Positions 1 to 5,684 of a DNA stretch of 6,477 nucleotides are shown here, in pieces. The stretch lies in the NCBI GenBank assembly GCA_016934895.1, contig JAFGRZ010000317.1:1-6477 (forward strand), in the 5' to 3' direction. Position 1 is the stretch's first letter, and every line of letters begins with the position of its first letter. The notes beneath the pieces are model-generated. The model was given only the letters and a program-made list of their open reading frames with translations. It ran no database searches and was not told the DNA's origin. Source of the DNA: Candidatus Aminicenantota bacterium (lineage in GTDB: Bacteria > Acidobacteriota > Aminicenantia > Aminicenantales > UBA8522). The translations under genes and the position numbers were made by a program.

Positions 1-854
1 CCGGGATTATCCACCGCCACGATCGTCGTATAAGTCACGACGTTCGAAGTGACGGTCGGGGAATAACGGACCTGCTGGACAACCCCATTGAAGGAATCGT
101 TGGGGAAAGCGTCCACGGTGAATCGCACTTTCTGGTTTTCCTGGATCCGGCCCACATCGGCCTCGTCGACGTCGCATTCGACCTGCATCTTGCTCAGGTC
201 GTTGGCGATCTCGAAGATCTTGGGCGCGGTGAAGCTGGCCTGGACCGTCTGGCCGACGTTCATGTTCCGGGAGATGATGATCCCGTCGATGGGCGAGCGG
301 ATGATGGCGTAGCTGAGGTCGAGCTTGCTCGACTCCAGCTGCGACCCGGCCTGCTCGACGCTGGCCTCGGCCCTCTGCAGGTCGGTCTTGGCGCCGAGAT
401 AGTTCGCCTCGGCGATATCCTTTTCCTCGGATGAGATCAGGTCTTTCTCAAAAAGGCTCAGGGCCCGGTCGTACTGCTTCCGGAGGTTATCCAGCGTTAC
501 CTTCGCTTTTTCGAGCGAGGCCTGGGCGCTCAGGTAGTTGGCCTGGCTTTGATTCACCCGGGTTTCGAAGGGCAACAGGTCGAGCTCGGCCAGGATCTGG
601 CCCTTTTCAACCTTGGAGTTGTAATCCACATTGAGCTTGGCGATCTTCCCCGAGACTTGGCTTCCGACCTCCACCATGGTGATCGGGTTGACCGTCCCGG
701 AAGTGGTGACCACCGCTTCGATGTCTCCCTTGGCCAGTTTTTCGGTCCGGTACTTGACCTGGCCGTTCTTGTCGTTCTTGAAGACGGTCAGGCCGAGAAT
801 CACGCCGGCGATGATCACGAGCGCGATGATTCCAAAGATAACCTTTTTGCTCAT
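1..854 (-). CDS. HlyD/MacA-type periplasmic adaptor (membrane fusion) subunit of an efflux system, 3' end missing
   Basis: Translation from ATG at 854 gives 284 residues with no stop before the left edge, so the C-terminus is missing. One N-terminal membrane helix lies at about residues 5-24 (VIFGIIALVIIAGVILGL). A first lipoyl half follows (about 52-92; SGTVNP, VGSQVSGKI), then a long Ala/Glu/Gln/Leu-rich helical hairpin (about 95-180), the second lipoyl half (IIRSPIDGIIISRNMNVGQTV begins near 184) and a beta-barrel domain (about 212-280). This order is typical of RND and MacAB adaptors, which bridge an inner-membrane pump and an outer-membrane channel in the periplasm. The start codon shares ATGA with the stop of the upstream Spy-like gene, and AAGGGAG lies just ahead, so translation is probably coupled. 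The pump genes are expected beyond the left edge. MacA is the closest guess, because the barrel ends in a VVTYTTIVAVDNP-like stretch, but the substrate cannot be told. The family call is firm. Confidence 0.93.
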   Translation of the reverse strand, partial: MSKKVIFGIIALVIIAGVILGLTVFKNDKNGQVKYRTEKLAKGDIEAVVTTSGTVNPITMVEVGSQVSGKIAKLNVDYNSKVEKGQILAELDLLPFETRVNQSQANYLSAQASLEKAKVTLDNLRKQYDRALSLFEKDLISSEEKDIAEANYLGAKTDLQRAEASVEQAGSQLESSKLDLSYAIIRSPIDGIIISRNMNVGQTVQASFTAPKIFEIANDLSKMQVECDVDEADVGRIQENQKVRFTVDAFPNDSFNGVVQQVRYSPTVTSNVVTYTTIVAVDNP

Positions 855-1297
855 TTCATTTCTCCCTTGGATTTCTCCGGCGAGGACTCTCTTTCGGAGG
901 TTCGTTTTTTCCTGTCGGATTCCTTCTTGCTCTTATTCCGGTGCTGAGAGATGAGGCTGTCCAGCTTCTGTTTTTGCTCCGGTGTCAACACGGCGTCGAT
1001 CTGGTTCTTGATTTCGGTCCGGATCGCGGAGAGGCGCTTGTGCATCTCCGTGTACAGGTCTTTGAACTTGCCGTCGTTGCTCTCAAATATCTTCCGAATG
1101 CTCTCTTTCTGATCGGGGGAGAGGGTCAGCTCCCGGGCCATCTGCTCGAGGTCGGGAGGCTTCGGGGCGTCTCTTCTCGTCCGGTCTGATTTCCGGGGAT
1201 GGAAAAAATACCGCTCGCTGAAGATCCCGCCCAGCAGCCCGGCGGCGAAAGCCACCAGGAGGGTGAGTACCAACCAGAGTCTATATTTGTTCGGCAT
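851..1297 (-). CDS. Membrane-anchored Spy/CpxP/CnrX-like periplasmic protein (LTxxQ-type)
   Basis: 148 residues. An N-terminal membrane helix (about 7-26) is followed by a soluble, strongly helical part. Two LTxxQ-like motifs, LTLSPDQ (57-63) and LTPEQ (104-108), are about 45 residues apart and flank an amphipathic helical stretch, as in the Spy/CpxP/CnrX/ZraP group of periplasmic chaperones and metal sensors. The tail (about 120-148) is extremely rich in Lys, Arg, Glu and Ser and is probably disordered. AGGAG lies 9 nt before the ATG, 5 nt after the anti-sigma stop. The stop overlaps the adaptor start by 4 bp. Its place between an anti-sigma factor and an efflux adaptor recalls the cnrYXH metal-resistance logic, where the periplasmic sensor controls release of the sigma factor; that role is inferred here. 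I see no clear His/Met metal cluster in the sensor helices, so protein misfolding or another envelope stress is an equally good signal. Confidence 0.82.
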   Translation of the reverse strand: MPNKYRLWLVLTLLVAFAAGLLGGIFSERYFFHPRKSDRTRRDAPKPPDLEQMARELTLSPDQKESIRKIFESNDGKFKDLYTEMHKRLSAIRTEIKNQIDAVLTPEQKQKLDSLISQHRNKSKKESDRKKRTSERESSPEKSKGEMK

Positions 1298-1302
1298 GGT
1301 TT

Positions 1303-1788
1303 CTATCTCCTGCCGCCATTCCTGTCGTCCAGGGAAGCAAAGATCAACATCATGTTTTTGTCTTCGGCTCTCTGCTGATTCAGGAGGCTGGCGGTCTCCG
1401 TGAGAGGATTCTCATTCTGGAGGAAGAGCCGCTCCGCCCGGCTCAGCTCCCGCGTCTTTTCCCGCGGGGTGAGAAGAAGGCCGACGCCGAAGAGGATCTG
1501 GACGGCCAGGAAAAACAGGACCGCCCGGTGCGCCCACTTCAGTCCGAAGAGAGCGGGAGCCGCCTTGTCTTTCTCCCTGATTCTGGCCAGGAGGCGCTCC
1601 CGGAAATAAGGCAATGGCTCGGGAATGAAATCCGGCCGGAGATGTCCAAGGATCTCTCGGTATTCCCGGTCTTTTCTCCGGCAGGACGGACATCCTTCAA
1701 GATGCCCTTGAAGCCGCTTTTTTTCCTCCGGCTCGAGGGCTGTGTCATAGGACCGCAGGAGAAAACGTTCGGCTTTTTTACAGTCCAT
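1303..1788 (-). CDS. Anti-sigma factor with N-terminal zinc-finger (ZAS/zf-HC2) domain and one membrane helix
   Basis: 161 residues. The N-terminus has Cys3 and then His29-x3-Cys33-x2-Cys36 (GHLEGCPSC), the ZAS zinc-binding pattern that holds ECF sigma factors. A single hydrophobic helix at about 88-107 (AVLFFLAVQILFGVGLLL) follows a basic stretch, so the zinc finger should face the cytoplasm and the C-terminal 50 residues the periplasm. The gene starts inside the end of the sigma-factor gene (11-bp overlap) behind a very strong AAGGAGGAG, the usual arrangement of a sigma factor with its cognate regulator. The periplasmic tail ends in a Met-containing segment (KNMMLIFASLDD) and an Asp/Arg-rich end. 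Which signal or protease acts on it is unknown. The function is inferred from the domain and the neighbour together. Confidence 0.9.
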   Translation of the reverse strand: MDCKKAERFLLRSYDTALEPEEKKRLQGHLEGCPSCRRKDREYREILGHLRPDFIPEPLPYFRERLLARIREKDKAAPALFGLKWAHRAVLFFLAVQILFGVGLLLTPREKTRELSRAERLFLQNENPLTETASLLNQQRAEDKNMMLIFASLDDRNGGRR

Positions 1789-2350
1789 CGTCTCCTCCTT
1801 GCCTGTTCAGGCTCGTCGTCAGCCTTTGCCGCAGTTTCTGACGGGCCCGGTGAAGCCTCGAGTCCACGGTCCCCGGGGAAAGGTCGAGAATCCGGGCGAT
1901 GTCCTCGTAGGACATTCCCTCGATGTCCCGCAACGTCAAGACAACCCGGTATTTCTCCGGCAGTCGCTCGACGGCCGCCAGAACCGTGGCCCGGCGCTCT
2001 TCCACGGACCGCAGATCTTCCTGGCTCTTCTCGCCGGCGGCCAGCCGATTCTCGCCGATTTCATCGATGGATATATCCTTTTGCCGGCTCCGGTTTTTGC
2101 GCAGGAAATCCTTGGCGTGATTCACGGCGATCCGGTAGAGCCACGTCCCGAACTCGGACCGGGCTTTGAATCGGGGCAGGGAAAAATAGGCCTTAATGAA
2201 AACCTCCTGGGCCAGGTCATCGGCCGCCGTCCGGTCCTGCGTGAATCCATAGGCCAAACTGAACACTTTTCCTTTAAACCTTTCGATCAAGACTCCGAAG
2301 GCCTCGCCGTCTCCTTGTTGAGACCGCCGGATGAGTTCTCTTTCGTCCAT
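1778..2350 (-). CDS. ECF (sigma-70 family, RpoE-like) RNA polymerase sigma factor
   Basis: 190 residues, the usual length of an ECF sigma factor with only regions 2 and 4. Region 2 spans about 18-88 and contains the core-binding and -10 recognition stretch (DDLAQEVFIKAYFSLPRF, 44-61; FGTWLYRIAVNHAKDFLRK, 67-85). A variable acidic linker follows (about 92-120). Region 4 (about 124-178) carries RLPEKYRVVLTLRDIEGMSYEDIA and the helix-turn-helix LSPGTVDSRLHRARQKLRQRL. The ATG at 2350 gives an N-terminus (MDERELIRRSQQGD) standard for the family, although the Shine-Dalgarno is weak (only AAGAAG-like). The gene overlaps its anti-sigma gene by 11 bp and heads a unit with a periplasmic sensor and an efflux adaptor, so it probably controls that unit and its own gene. 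Confidence 0.95.
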   Translation of the reverse strand: MDERELIRRSQQGDGEAFGVLIERFKGKVFSLAYGFTQDRTAADDLAQEVFIKAYFSLPRFKARSEFGTWLYRIAVNHAKDFLRKNRSRQKDISIDEIGENRLAAGEKSQEDLRSVEERRATVLAAVERLPEKYRVVLTLRDIEGMSYEDIARILDLSPGTVDSRLHRARQKLRQRLTTSLNRQGGDDGL

Positions 2351-2368
2351 TCTTGAACACTTCTTATC

Positions 2369-2398
2369 GGCCTCCGCACATCATTTAGACGGAGGGCC
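2369..2398. repeat. Inverted repeat in the leader of the ECF sigma gene
   Basis: GGCCTCCG (2369-2376) pairs with CGGAGGGCC (2390-2398), with one bulged G and a 13-nt spacer. It lies 19-48 nt upstream of the sigma-factor ATG. There is no T-run on either side, so it is not a classical terminator. It could be an operator or a leader hairpin that limits translation of the weakly ribosome-bound sigma gene. Its function is unknown. Confidence 0.4.
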
Positions 2399-2414
2399 GC
2401 GGGAAATTCTTCCC
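2388..2414 (-). promoter_or_regulatory. Possible ECF-type autoregulatory promoter of the sigma-factor unit
   Basis: On the minus strand GGGAAG (2414-2409) is followed after 17 nt by CGTC (2391-2388) and then TAAATG. Many ECF groups use a GGAAC-like -35 and a CGTC-like -10 at about this spacing, and ECF genes commonly autoregulate. The -35 match is imperfect (GGAAG, not GGAAC) and overlaps a small inverted repeat, GGGAA-N4-TTCCC (2401-2414). The call rests on position and a partial match only. Confidence 0.3.
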
Positions 2415-2421
2415 TGTTTAT

Positions 2422-2501
2422 CTATACAATACGGCCATCGCGGACGATGGTTTTAATATGATCTGCCTTGGTGTTGAAGGGAAGCCGACGGAAGGGGAAG
2501 G
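2422..2501 (-). pseudogene. Possible remnant of an amidohydrolase C-terminus downstream of the small beta protein
   Basis: The minus strand just past the stop at 2502 stays open in another frame and reads FPFRRLPFN and then KADHIKTIVRDGRIV before a TAG at 2424-2422. The last 15 residues resemble the end of amidohydrolase/imidazolonepropionase-like enzymes, which often finish with a valine/isoleucine-rich strand and a DGRIV or DGKIV turn. The stretch is not antisense to any gene. It connects to the upstream reading frame if the A6 run around 2505-2510 had one more A, so it could be a frameshifted extension of that gene rather than a separate remnant. The evidence is a short motif only. Confidence 0.25.
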
Positions 2502-2879
2502 CTATTTTTTCGTCGCCGCCCAGTCCACGATTCCCCTCTCGCCTAGATCCGCCGTCCCGGACATGGTCGCTCCCTCGACTCTCCCCTGGTAAATGACCGT
2601 CCTCTCTCCGCTGCCCGTCGAGCGGCTGATCGACCACCGGACCGCCTGGCCCTGAATGCTTCCCGTGCCGGTGGATTCGTCCCCCCGAGGACCCGTCATG
2701 GTGACAGTGAGCTCCGTCCCTTCCTGGACGAACCTGGCTTCAATGGTCATCGGACCGCGCGGGCTCTGGATGGTGAGTCGCCACTCCCCTCCGATATCGG
2801 TCTCTTGGACCGCTCCCGGGAGCGCACCGAAAGCGATCAGGAAGAAGGTCAGCGAAAAAAGGGCCGTTGTGCGCATCAT
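2502..2879 (-). CDS. Small secreted beta-rich protein of unknown function (like the domain found with acidobacterial amidohydrolases)
   Basis: 125 residues (or 123 from the second ATG, which has the better spacing to GAAGGAG at 2890-2884). A signal peptide (about 1-25, ALFSLTFFLIAFGALPGAVQ) is followed by an all-beta sequence. Its alternating pattern, GEWRLTIQSPRGPMTIEARF, ELTVTMTGPRGDES, VIYQGRVEGATMSGTADLG and a final DWAATKK, recalls the lipocalin-like small barrel found alone or fused behind secreted amidohydrolases and peptidases in Acidobacteria-like genomes. That resemblance is from memory of the pattern, not a search. No catalytic residues are evident and the role is unknown. A TATAAT box overlaps the end of the MocA-like gene, so it may be transcribed on its own as well as by readthrough. 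An amidohydrolase-like remnant lies directly after the stop. Confidence 0.78.
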   Translation of the reverse strand: MMRTTALFSLTFFLIAFGALPGAVQETDIGGEWRLTIQSPRGPMTIEARFVQEGTELTVTMTGPRGDESTGTGSIQGQAVRWSISRSTGSGERTVIYQGRVEGATMSGTADLGERGIVDWAATKK

Positions 2880-2897
2880 TTCGCTCCTTCAGGGTTT

Positions 2898-2925
2898 ATT
2901 ATACATCACCCCGTTTAGACCGCAA
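2898..2925 (-). promoter_or_regulatory. Sigma-70-type promoter candidate for the small secreted beta protein
   Basis: On the minus strand TTGCGG (2925-2920), a 16-nt spacer and a perfect TATAAT (2903-2898) precede the gene. The -10 box overlaps the GTA TAA end of the MocA-like gene. Transcription would start near 2891, giving a leader of about 12 nt that contains GAAGGAG. The -10 is perfect and the -35 is partial. Confidence 0.45.
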
Positions 2926-3543
2926 GACAGGGGAACCGCCGGGCGGCCCCTCCCTCGCCCTCCTGTAGTCCCCCGGAGAGTCGATGTCGCGCAGGATCTC
3001 AGGGCAGGAGACACGGACTTCCAGGATATCTTCCGGGTGCGCCCGAAGAAGCCCGCGAAGCCCGACGTCGGGAGAAAGCGCCTCGACCTCGCTGCGGTAT
3101 TTCAGGTCCAGAAGCAAGGGATGCCCTCGCCTTTTCCGGTAAACGGGAACAACCAGGCCCTTATCGGACCGGCGGAACGATTCGATCAGGGAATCGATGA
3201 CCTCGCCCGGGATTCCCGGCTGGTCGGCCAGGAGGAGCGCGGCCGCCCGGGCGGACCGGGGGAGTGAGGCGAGCCCGCAGAGAACCGAGGAGAACATGCC
3301 TTCCCGATAATTCCGGTTGATCACCTTTTTCACCGCGGAGCTCCGGATTTTATCTCCGATGCTCCGGCTATGGGATCCGAGGACGACCAGGATTCCGTCC
3401 AGCCTCGAAACGGAAACATTCCGGATCACGGCTTCGATTATGGTCTCATTCCCGTAGGGGAGGAGGAGCTTGGGCCGTCCCATCCGCCGGGATTCTCCGG
3501 CCGCCAGGATAACCCCCCAGATCAAGTCAGCATCCCTTTTCAT
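2899..3543 (-). CDS. MocA/CoxI-associated (COG2068-type) molybdenum-cofactor nucleotidyltransferase
   Basis: 214 residues, close to the family length of about 200. The N-terminal nucleotide-binding signature LAAGESRRMGRPKLLLPYG (13-31) marks the MobA-like NTP-transferase fold. EGMFSSVLCGL (81-91), LLADQPGIP (104-112, the metal-binding Asp region), RGHPLLL (139-145) and DIDSPGDY (187-194) follow in the usual order. LAAG with a PKLLLP stretch fits the cytidylyltransferase (MocA) side of the family better than GTP-using MobA, so the likely reaction is CTP plus Mo-molybdopterin giving molybdopterin cytosine dinucleotide in the cytoplasm. It starts 46 nt after the xdhC stop with no good Shine-Dalgarno and an in-frame TGA five codons upstream, so ATG 3543 is the first possible start. 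Pairing with XdhC supports a role in maturing a xanthine-dehydrogenase/CO-dehydrogenase-type hydroxylase. The exact nucleotide is inferred. Confidence 0.88.
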   Translation of the reverse strand: MKRDADLIWGVILAAGESRRMGRPKLLLPYGNETIIEAVIRNVSVSRLDGILVVLGSHSRSIGDKIRSSAVKKVINRNYREGMFSSVLCGLASLPRSARAAALLLADQPGIPGEVIDSLIESFRRSDKGLVVPVYRKRRGHPLLLDLKYRSEVEALSPDVGLRGLLRAHPEDILEVRVSCPEILRDIDSPGDYRRAREGPPGGSPVLRSKRGDV

Positions 3544-3589
3544 GTGATGAAGATGTCAGACAACTTGGGAATGTCATCGCTTCCCCAGA

Positions 3590-4681
3590 TCAACGACCCT
3601 CTCCTTGAATCGACTCTCGGGCCCGGCTTCTGACCTGGATGAGCTCGGCGGCGATGCTGACGGCGATTTCCTCGACCGTCCTGGACCCGATTTGGAGGCC
3701 GATGGGCGTATGGATACGGTCCCATTCAGAGGCCGTCGCCCAGCCCTCGGAGACGAAGCGCTCCCGCATCAGGGCGATCTTCTTGCGGCTCCCGATCATC
3801 CCGACGTAGGCGGCGGGCGAACGAATAAAGGCCCGCAACGCTTCGGCATCATGGCTGTGGCCCCTGGTGACGATGACGATGTAGGTGTCGGAACCGACCG
3901 GGAAAGACCGGGTTGTCCGGTCAATTTCGCCGGCAACGAGAGAGGCGGCCCCGGGAAGTCTTTCGGGACTGACGAACTCCGGCCGGTCATCGATGACTGT
4001 GACCTCGAAGTCCAACCGGCTGCCCAGGCGGGCGACGGCCCGGCCGACATGTCCCGCGCCGACGATGAGGAGGCGGGGGAGCGGAAAGAGGGGCTCCAAG
4101 AAAAGCGAACCCTCCCGGCCTGTTGAGATGGGAACGTCCCTGACGAATACGGGCTCTTTTTTCCGGCGGGCCTCGGCTATTTTCCCCGCGGGGAGGTCCG
4201 GGCTTTCGTTTCCTTTAAGTTCGGAGGCCGCGTCCTCATCCAACCAGAACCGCTCAACCTCGACGCTGCCGGCGCCGCCGCGATGGATCCGGGTCACAAG
4301 AAGTCCGCTCCGGCGGGAGCGGATGGCTTCCTCCAAGCCGAGCCAGGCCTTCCTGTGTCCGGACGGCGAACCATCGATGAGAACCCGGACGGAACCGCCG
4401 CAGACCGGCTCTCCGGCCCCCACATCATCGCCCCGGAGATCGAACCGGTAGAAGAGGGACCGGCCCTCCTTTAGACAACCATAAGCTCTTTCCTGGGCGT
4501 CGGCTTCCATCATCCCTCCACCCAGGGTGCCCTGCAAAAGCCCTTTATCGTCAAAGAGGGCCGACGCGCCGGGTTTTTGCGGTGTAGCGCCCTCGGCGGC
4601 GACAATGGTCGCCAAGGCCAGAGGCCGACCCTGTCCCAGCAGAGGGATGATCTCCCGATAAATGTTGATGGCATGCTCCAT
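3590..4681 (-). CDS. xdhC: XdhC/CoxI-family molybdenum-hydroxylase maturation protein
   Basis: 363 residues. The N-terminal XdhC/CoxI domain contains LATIVAAEGATPQKPGA (23-39), GTLGGGMMEA (51-60) and EPVCGGSVRVLID (91-103), whose Cys-Gly-Gly is characteristic. After a linker (about 105-195) comes a Rossmann domain with GAGHVGRAVARLG (208-220), VTVIDDRPEF (228-237), VTRGHSHD (271-278), YVGMIGSRKK (292-301) and IHTPIGLQIGSRTVEEIAVSIAAEL (323-347). These proteins bind molybdenum cofactor, help sulfurate it and hand it to xanthine-dehydrogenase-like enzymes. ATG 4681 matches the family N-terminus. AGGA (4694-4691) sits 9 nt before it, while a much stronger AAAGGAGG (4718-4711) lies 29 nt away with no usable in-frame start between, which is odd. 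It is followed by the MocA-like gene; the enzyme it serves is not in the window. Confidence 0.94.
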   Translation of the reverse strand: MEHAINIYREIIPLLGQGRPLALATIVAAEGATPQKPGASALFDDKGLLQGTLGGGMMEADAQERAYGCLKEGRSLFYRFDLRGDDVGAGEPVCGGSVRVLIDGSPSGHRKAWLGLEEAIRSRRSGLLVTRIHRGGAGSVEVERFWLDEDAASELKGNESPDLPAGKIAEARRKKEPVFVRDVPISTGREGSLFLEPLFPLPRLLIVGAGHVGRAVARLGSRLDFEVTVIDDRPEFVSPERLPGAASLVAGEIDRTTRSFPVGSDTYIVIVTRGHSHDAEALRAFIRSPAAYVGMIGSRKKIALMRERFVSEGWATASEWDRIHTPIGLQIGSRTVEEIAVSIAAELIQVRSRARESIQGEGR

Positions 4682-4760
4682 ACCGCGTCGTCCTGCGAAA
4701 TTTTTACCGTCCTCCTTTCCCTATCACAATTCCGCCGAAAAAAGAAGACGCGCGTTTTTC

Positions 4761-5435
4761 CTAGTCCGACTTTCCCTTGATGCTGACGGAAAGTCCACCG
4801 CGGCTTTCGCTCAAAATCCGGCTTCTGAAACCGGGGAGGCTCTTCATATATTCATAATAGTCGCCGGTCCCGCCATAGCCGCCCCACCGGCCTCTCCGCT
4901 CGGTAACGTTGTGGGCGGCGATACAGCCGCCGGGTTCGAGCTTGGGGACGACGGCCCGGGCATAATTCGTATACCAGTGTTTGTCGGCATCGATGAAGAC
5001 AAAGTCGAAAGACCCCGGGAGCTCCGGGACCAGTTCATGGGCGTCGGCCAGCCGGGCGTCGATGGTTTCGCTCAAGCCGGCCTCTTTGAAATTCGCCGCC
5101 GCTTCCCGGTATCGTCCTTCGTCGATCTCGATCGTCGTGAGCCGTCCTCCGGTCTTGCTCAAGGCCCAAGCGATATAGATCCCCGACCGTCCCGTCGAGG
5201 TCCCGATTTCGAGGGCCTTTTTGTATCCGTTCTCAATGATGAGCCGATAGAGGATTTCCCCATCGGTCTGGGGAACGTTCATGTCATACCAGCGCCCCTG
5301 CATTTTGGCCAGAAACGCCTGGACCCGTTCATCGATGTCTATTTCCTTCACCCGGCTCTGGGAAAATCCGGGAATGATGAGAAGAAAAAGTGAAACAGGA
5401 ATGATCCAAGGAAAAAGGCGGAGGCATTTGCTCAT
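4761..5435 (-). CDS. SAM-dependent O-methyltransferase-like protein with an N-terminal signal peptide
   Basis: 224 residues. After an N-terminal signal peptide or anchor (basic start, then WIIPVSLFLLIIPGF at 10-24, likely cut near FSQS) comes a class I methyltransferase fold of the COG4122/Methyltransf_24 kind. Motif I is ALEIGTSTGRSGIYIA (74-89). The acidic end of strand 2 is TIEIDEGRY (101-109), an acidic stretch LADAHEL follows (129-135), FDFVFIDADKHWYTNY (143-158) carries the metal/substrate Asp pair typical of catechol-type O-methyltransferases, and LEPGGCIAAHNV (166-177) is the post-motif strand. The start is set by AAGGAG 6 nt before ATG 5435; no good internal start would remove the hydrophobic segment. 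Export is odd because SAM is cytoplasmic. It may be a membrane-tethered cytoplasmic enzyme, or a periplasmic protein that has changed role. The substrate is unknown. Confidence 0.85.
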   Translation of the reverse strand: MSKCLRLFPWIIPVSLFLLIIPGFSQSRVKEIDIDERVQAFLAKMQGRWYDMNVPQTDGEILYRLIIENGYKKALEIGTSTGRSGIYIAWALSKTGGRLTTIEIDEGRYREAAANFKEAGLSETIDARLADAHELVPELPGSFDFVFIDADKHWYTNYARAVVPKLEPGGCIAAHNVTERRGRWGGYGGTGDYYEYMKSLPGFRSRILSESRGGLSVSIKGKSD

Positions 5436-5455
5436 CGCGGCTCCTTCATGATTTC

Positions 5456-5461
5456 ATTATA
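5456..5461 (-). promoter_or_regulatory. -10 box candidate of the methyltransferase unit
   Basis: A perfect TATAAT on the minus strand lies 20 nt before the methyltransferase ATG and would start transcription near 5449, leaving a short leader with AAGGAG. No good TTGACA-like -35 is seen 16-18 nt upstream (the sequence there is GCGTTT-like), so the box alone carries the call. Confidence 0.35.
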
Positions 5462-5587
5462 CCTTATCACGGACCTGGAAACGCCCTCCGGATATCCCGA
5501 GAATGGAGGAACATCCCCTTTGGTCTGATAACTGAATAGACAACTTGGATGGAAACGCTTCCCTTATATTCAGAAAACACGCGGCTC

Positions 5588-5610
5588 TTCCGGCCTGCGG
5601 ACTGCCGGAA
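5588..5610. repeat. Short inverted repeat in the divergent intergenic region
   Basis: TTCCGGC (5588-5594) and GCCGGAA (5604-5610) form a 7-bp perfect stem with a 9-nt loop. Neither strand has an adjacent T-run, so it is not a clear terminator. It sits just upstream of the sigma-54 activator-like repeats and could be an operator for either divergent unit. Confidence 0.35.
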
Positions 5611-5626
5611 AGGCATACTTCCAGAG

Positions 5627-5676
5627 CGACAAAATTGTCGGAGCGGCGACTTTATTGTCGGACATAAAGTCGGCGG
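5627..5676 (+). promoter_or_regulatory. Clustered TGTCGG repeats, probable upstream activator sites for a sigma-54 enhancer-binding protein
   Basis: Two related 16-mers, CGACAAAATTGTCGGA (5627-5642) and CGACTTTATTGTCGGA (5647-5662), differ only inside the A/T core and repeat at exactly 20 bp, about two helical turns. The first contains a palindrome, CGACAA-N2-TTGTCG. A larger perfect inverted repeat, CGACTTTAT-N8-ATAAAGTCG (5647-5672), spans the second unit and a third half-site GTCGG (5669-5673). The cluster lies about 65-115 bp upstream of the expected sigma-54 start, the usual place for NtrC-family activators. Binding is inferred. Confidence 0.6.
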
Positions 5677-5684
5677 AAATTTAT

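Noticed and set aside
1528..2356. Plus-strand open frames of 213 and 185 codons opposite the sigma/anti-sigma genes
   Set aside because: They are rich in Arg/Pro/Ser or Gly/Gln/Arg without domain logic and lie antisense to firmly identified regulators.
2435..2456. CCATCG-N4-CGATGG stem followed by TTTTAA on the plus strand, terminator-like
   Set aside because: No plus-strand gene lies upstream, the stem is only 6 bp, and the stretch falls inside the possible amidohydrolase remnant, so it is probably chance.
2656..3267. 203-codon plus-strand frame crossing the MocA-like and beta-protein genes
   Set aside because: It runs across the antisense of two separate genes and their intergenic gap and has no family features.
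4730..4760. T-rich stretch (T6) on the minus strand after the methyltransferase stop, possible terminator
   Set aside because: No stable GC-rich stem directly precedes the T-run, so readthrough into xdhC remains likely.
4662..5393. 243-codon plus-strand open frame opposite the methyltransferase gene
   Set aside because: It is longer than the real gene but has no coherent domain and no ribosome site, and it is antisense to clear methyltransferase motifs. Long antisense frames are expected in GC-rich coding DNA.
5537..5570. Plus-strand sigma-70-like boxes (TAGACA or TTGGAT with TATATT)
   Set aside because: Spacers of 22 or 14 nt are outside the workable range, and the start would lie about 190 bp from the gene, which already has a better sigma-54 promoter.
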